A stretch of DNA of 64,000 nt from Calothrix sp. PCC 7103 (lineage in GTDB: Bacteria > Cyanobacteriota > Cyanobacteriia > Cyanobacteriales > Nostocaceae): the NCBI RefSeq assembly GCF_000331305.1, contig NZ_KB217478.1:614904-678903 (forward strand), in the 5' to 3' direction. Position numbers and translations under genes: made by a program. Numbering within the stretch: position 1 is the stretch's first letter; each line of letters begins with the position of its first letter. The notes under the pieces were generated by a model. That model had not been told where the DNA came from and made no database searches. It saw nothing but the letters and a program-made list of their open reading frames with translations. Below, piece after piece: positions 62,845 through 64,000 of the stretch.

Positions 62845-64000
62845 TTAACCTTCTAAGCCAAAAGGCTCAATTTCAAACACACTGGTATCATCAGCAGTCA
62901 CCGTTACCCAGAAACGGTCATTAGAGTCACCAACAAGACGAGCAAAAAGAATTTCTTTGCTGCTATCACCTTTTAGAGTTTGGTCAAATAATTGTTGCGT
63001 TTTGTCACGAATTTCCAATCTTAAGGTTTGCGGTACTAGTGAACTTGAAATTGAGCGCACAACTATTAGTAGCATCCACTCTGAGTTATCTGATACTTCA
63101 TTTAATTCCCATATAATTGCATAAAGTCTTAAAGCCGCACATTCTGAGTTTAAATCACGTGAGGCGCCTTGAGCATTTAAAGGAATGTAAATTTTTTGTT
63201 TTTCTAATGCTTCTCGAATTGGTTGAAAATCTTCACTTATTCGTAATGCTGATGGTGCTAAAGTAGGCATTAACATCCATCCTAACTCCTCGGCAAGTGT
63301 ATCAATTTGATTACGTAACCAACGTCCAACATTGATAAAAGGTTGTATAGGCTGACTTTTTGTCGCATTCGTTACAACTTCTGCCCGTGTCAGTGCATAT
63401 AACCAGTTAATTAAATGAGGGTTACTAAACAGTGTTTTCGCTTCATCGACCGTCAAAAACTGTGAAGGATGCTTTCTTAATTCAGATTGTAGCCTAGTTA
63501 ACTTTTGCTGTAGGGTTGTGGATGTATCAGTTTGTGTAGTTGGTATACTAGACTCTACAGGTAAATTAATTGCCCTAGTATCTAAACACCGTAAATTTAG
63601 TAGTAGTGCATCAACGTCAAAACTAAGTACCTCATTTGGCAAACAATAAGTGAAATCTTCCTCAACTTGTAACGAAACTTGTTGTTTATAGCTTTGAAGC
63701 TGTGGATAACTCATAAACCCGAACACATTAGCTTGCTGTAATTCTTCCTCAACATGCATCAACACATAAAAATGCGCTGCTAATTTAGGTACATCGACAA
63801 CAGCAAAAGGAATACTTTGTAAATCTCCAACCTTACTTGCCGTAATTACACAAACCTTAAAGGCACCGACTTGAACATTACAAGCAGCAGCAAGTATATT
63901 TGAGTAAGCAGGTTGCCAAATAGTTGACTTAGATGCATCAACTTGTAAATCAGGTGCCCGTTCAGCCATCAATTGTTCAAAGCCAATAGTACCTAAAGCA
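62845..64000 (-). CDS. DUF1822-family protein, 5' end beyond window
   Basis: The frame stays open to the window edge (reading ALGTIGFEQLMAE at the edge), so the true start is outside. The visible ~385 residues are those of DUF1822: YCLPNEVLSFDVDALLLNLRCLDTR, INVGRWLRNQIDTLAEELGWMLMP and a C-terminal beta domain (MLLIVVRSISSSLVPQTLRLEIRDKTQQLFDQTL). No membrane segment or catalytic motif is visible. It lies 128 bp upstream of the CHAT-CHASE2 gene on the same strand. Function unknown, but the association with CHAT proteases is conserved among cyanobacteria to my knowledge. Confidence 0.8.
   Translation of the reverse strand, partial: ALGTIGFEQLMAERAPDLQVDASKSTIWQPAYSNILAAACNVQVGAFKVCVITASKVGDLQSIPFAVVDVPKLAAHFYVLMHVEEELQQANVFGFMSYPQLQSYKQQVSLQVEEDFTYCLPNEVLSFDVDALLLNLRCLDTRAINLPVESSIPTTQTDTSTTLQQKLTRLQSELRKHPSQFLTVDEAKTLFSNPHLINWLYALTRAEVVTNATKSQPIQPFINVGRWLRNQIDTLAEELGWMLMPTLAPSALRISEDFQPIREALEKQKIYIPLNAQGASRDLNSECAALRLYAIIWELNEVSDNSEWMLLIVVRSISSSLVPQTLRLEIRDKTQQLFDQTLKGDSSKEILFARLVGDSNDRFWVTVTADDTSVFEIEPFGLEG

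Overview
The window comes from a filamentous, Nostocales-type cyanobacterium. Gene content supports this: a TxlA/HCF164-like thylakoid thioredoxin, a group 2 sigma-70 factor, a NIL-domain ferredoxin, a Tll0287-like (DUF3365) haem sensor, and CHAT-CHASE2/DUF928/DUF1822 and AAA-PAS-WD40 proteins. So does the low-GC DNA with dispersed cyanobacterial palindromes. The palindrome GGCGCC occurs by eye about once per kb over most of the window, far above chance for this composition, while the usual cyanobacterial HIP1 octamer GCGATCGC is rare. The exception is 41.2-47.1 kb, which has seven HIP1 sites and no GGCGCC and looks like an acquired block.

Layout. 0-9 kb: housekeeping and redox genes (outer-membrane protein end, ferredoxin, thioredoxin, sigma factor, two metallo-beta-lactamase-fold proteins, MarR regulator, NDH-2). 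9.9-12.7 kb: universal stress protein, haem-binding membrane sensor and ParA-like ATPase, a probable operon. 13.1-14.8 kb: phosphoglucomutase. 15-19 kb: a four-gene redox/detoxification operon divergent from a LysR regulator. 19.4-28 kb: peptidoglycan-binding proteins, an MscS channel, a run of small exported proteins (one with four near-identical repeats) and an HTH-ATPase; three exported-protein genes in the window share an upstream sequence. 28-29.4 kb: a complete ISL3-family element with an 8-bp target duplication, 47 bp upstream of a 1302-residue AAA-PAS-WD40 protein whose 3' end is cut by a small inverted-repeat element. 34.1-38 kb: a class A serine hydrolase gene broken by one nonsense codon, a permease and a lipoprotein. 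38-41 kb: gene remnants, aquaporin, a MITE-like element and transposase debris. 41-47.3 kb: the HIP1-rich block, with two secreted tripeptidyl-peptidase-like hydrolases flanking a secreted amidase.

47.6-56.5 kb is the most interesting region. A WGR-domain/HEAT-repeat protein and a winged-helix SWIM zinc-finger protein (WHSWIM) are followed, after two opposite-strand genes, by a retron-type reverse transcriptase (NAxxH, YADD and VTG motifs). From memory this gene set matches retron type XIII (RT + ARM/HEAT + WHSWIM). Ten bases after the WHSWIM gene lies an RNA-like segment with outer complementary arms, a short hairpin and a ~112-nt imperfect hairpin: a candidate msr-msd. A second hairpin-rich stretch lies directly upstream of the RT. 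The two intervening genes encode a peptidoglycan-binding-domain protein and a protein with two C-terminal Tudor/Agenet-like modules.

56.5-64 kb: TMEM43-like and DUF1499 proteins, a secreted beta-helix protein, and the DUF1822 / CHAT-CHASE2 / DUF928 operon that runs off the right edge. No tRNA, rRNA or CRISPR array was seen.
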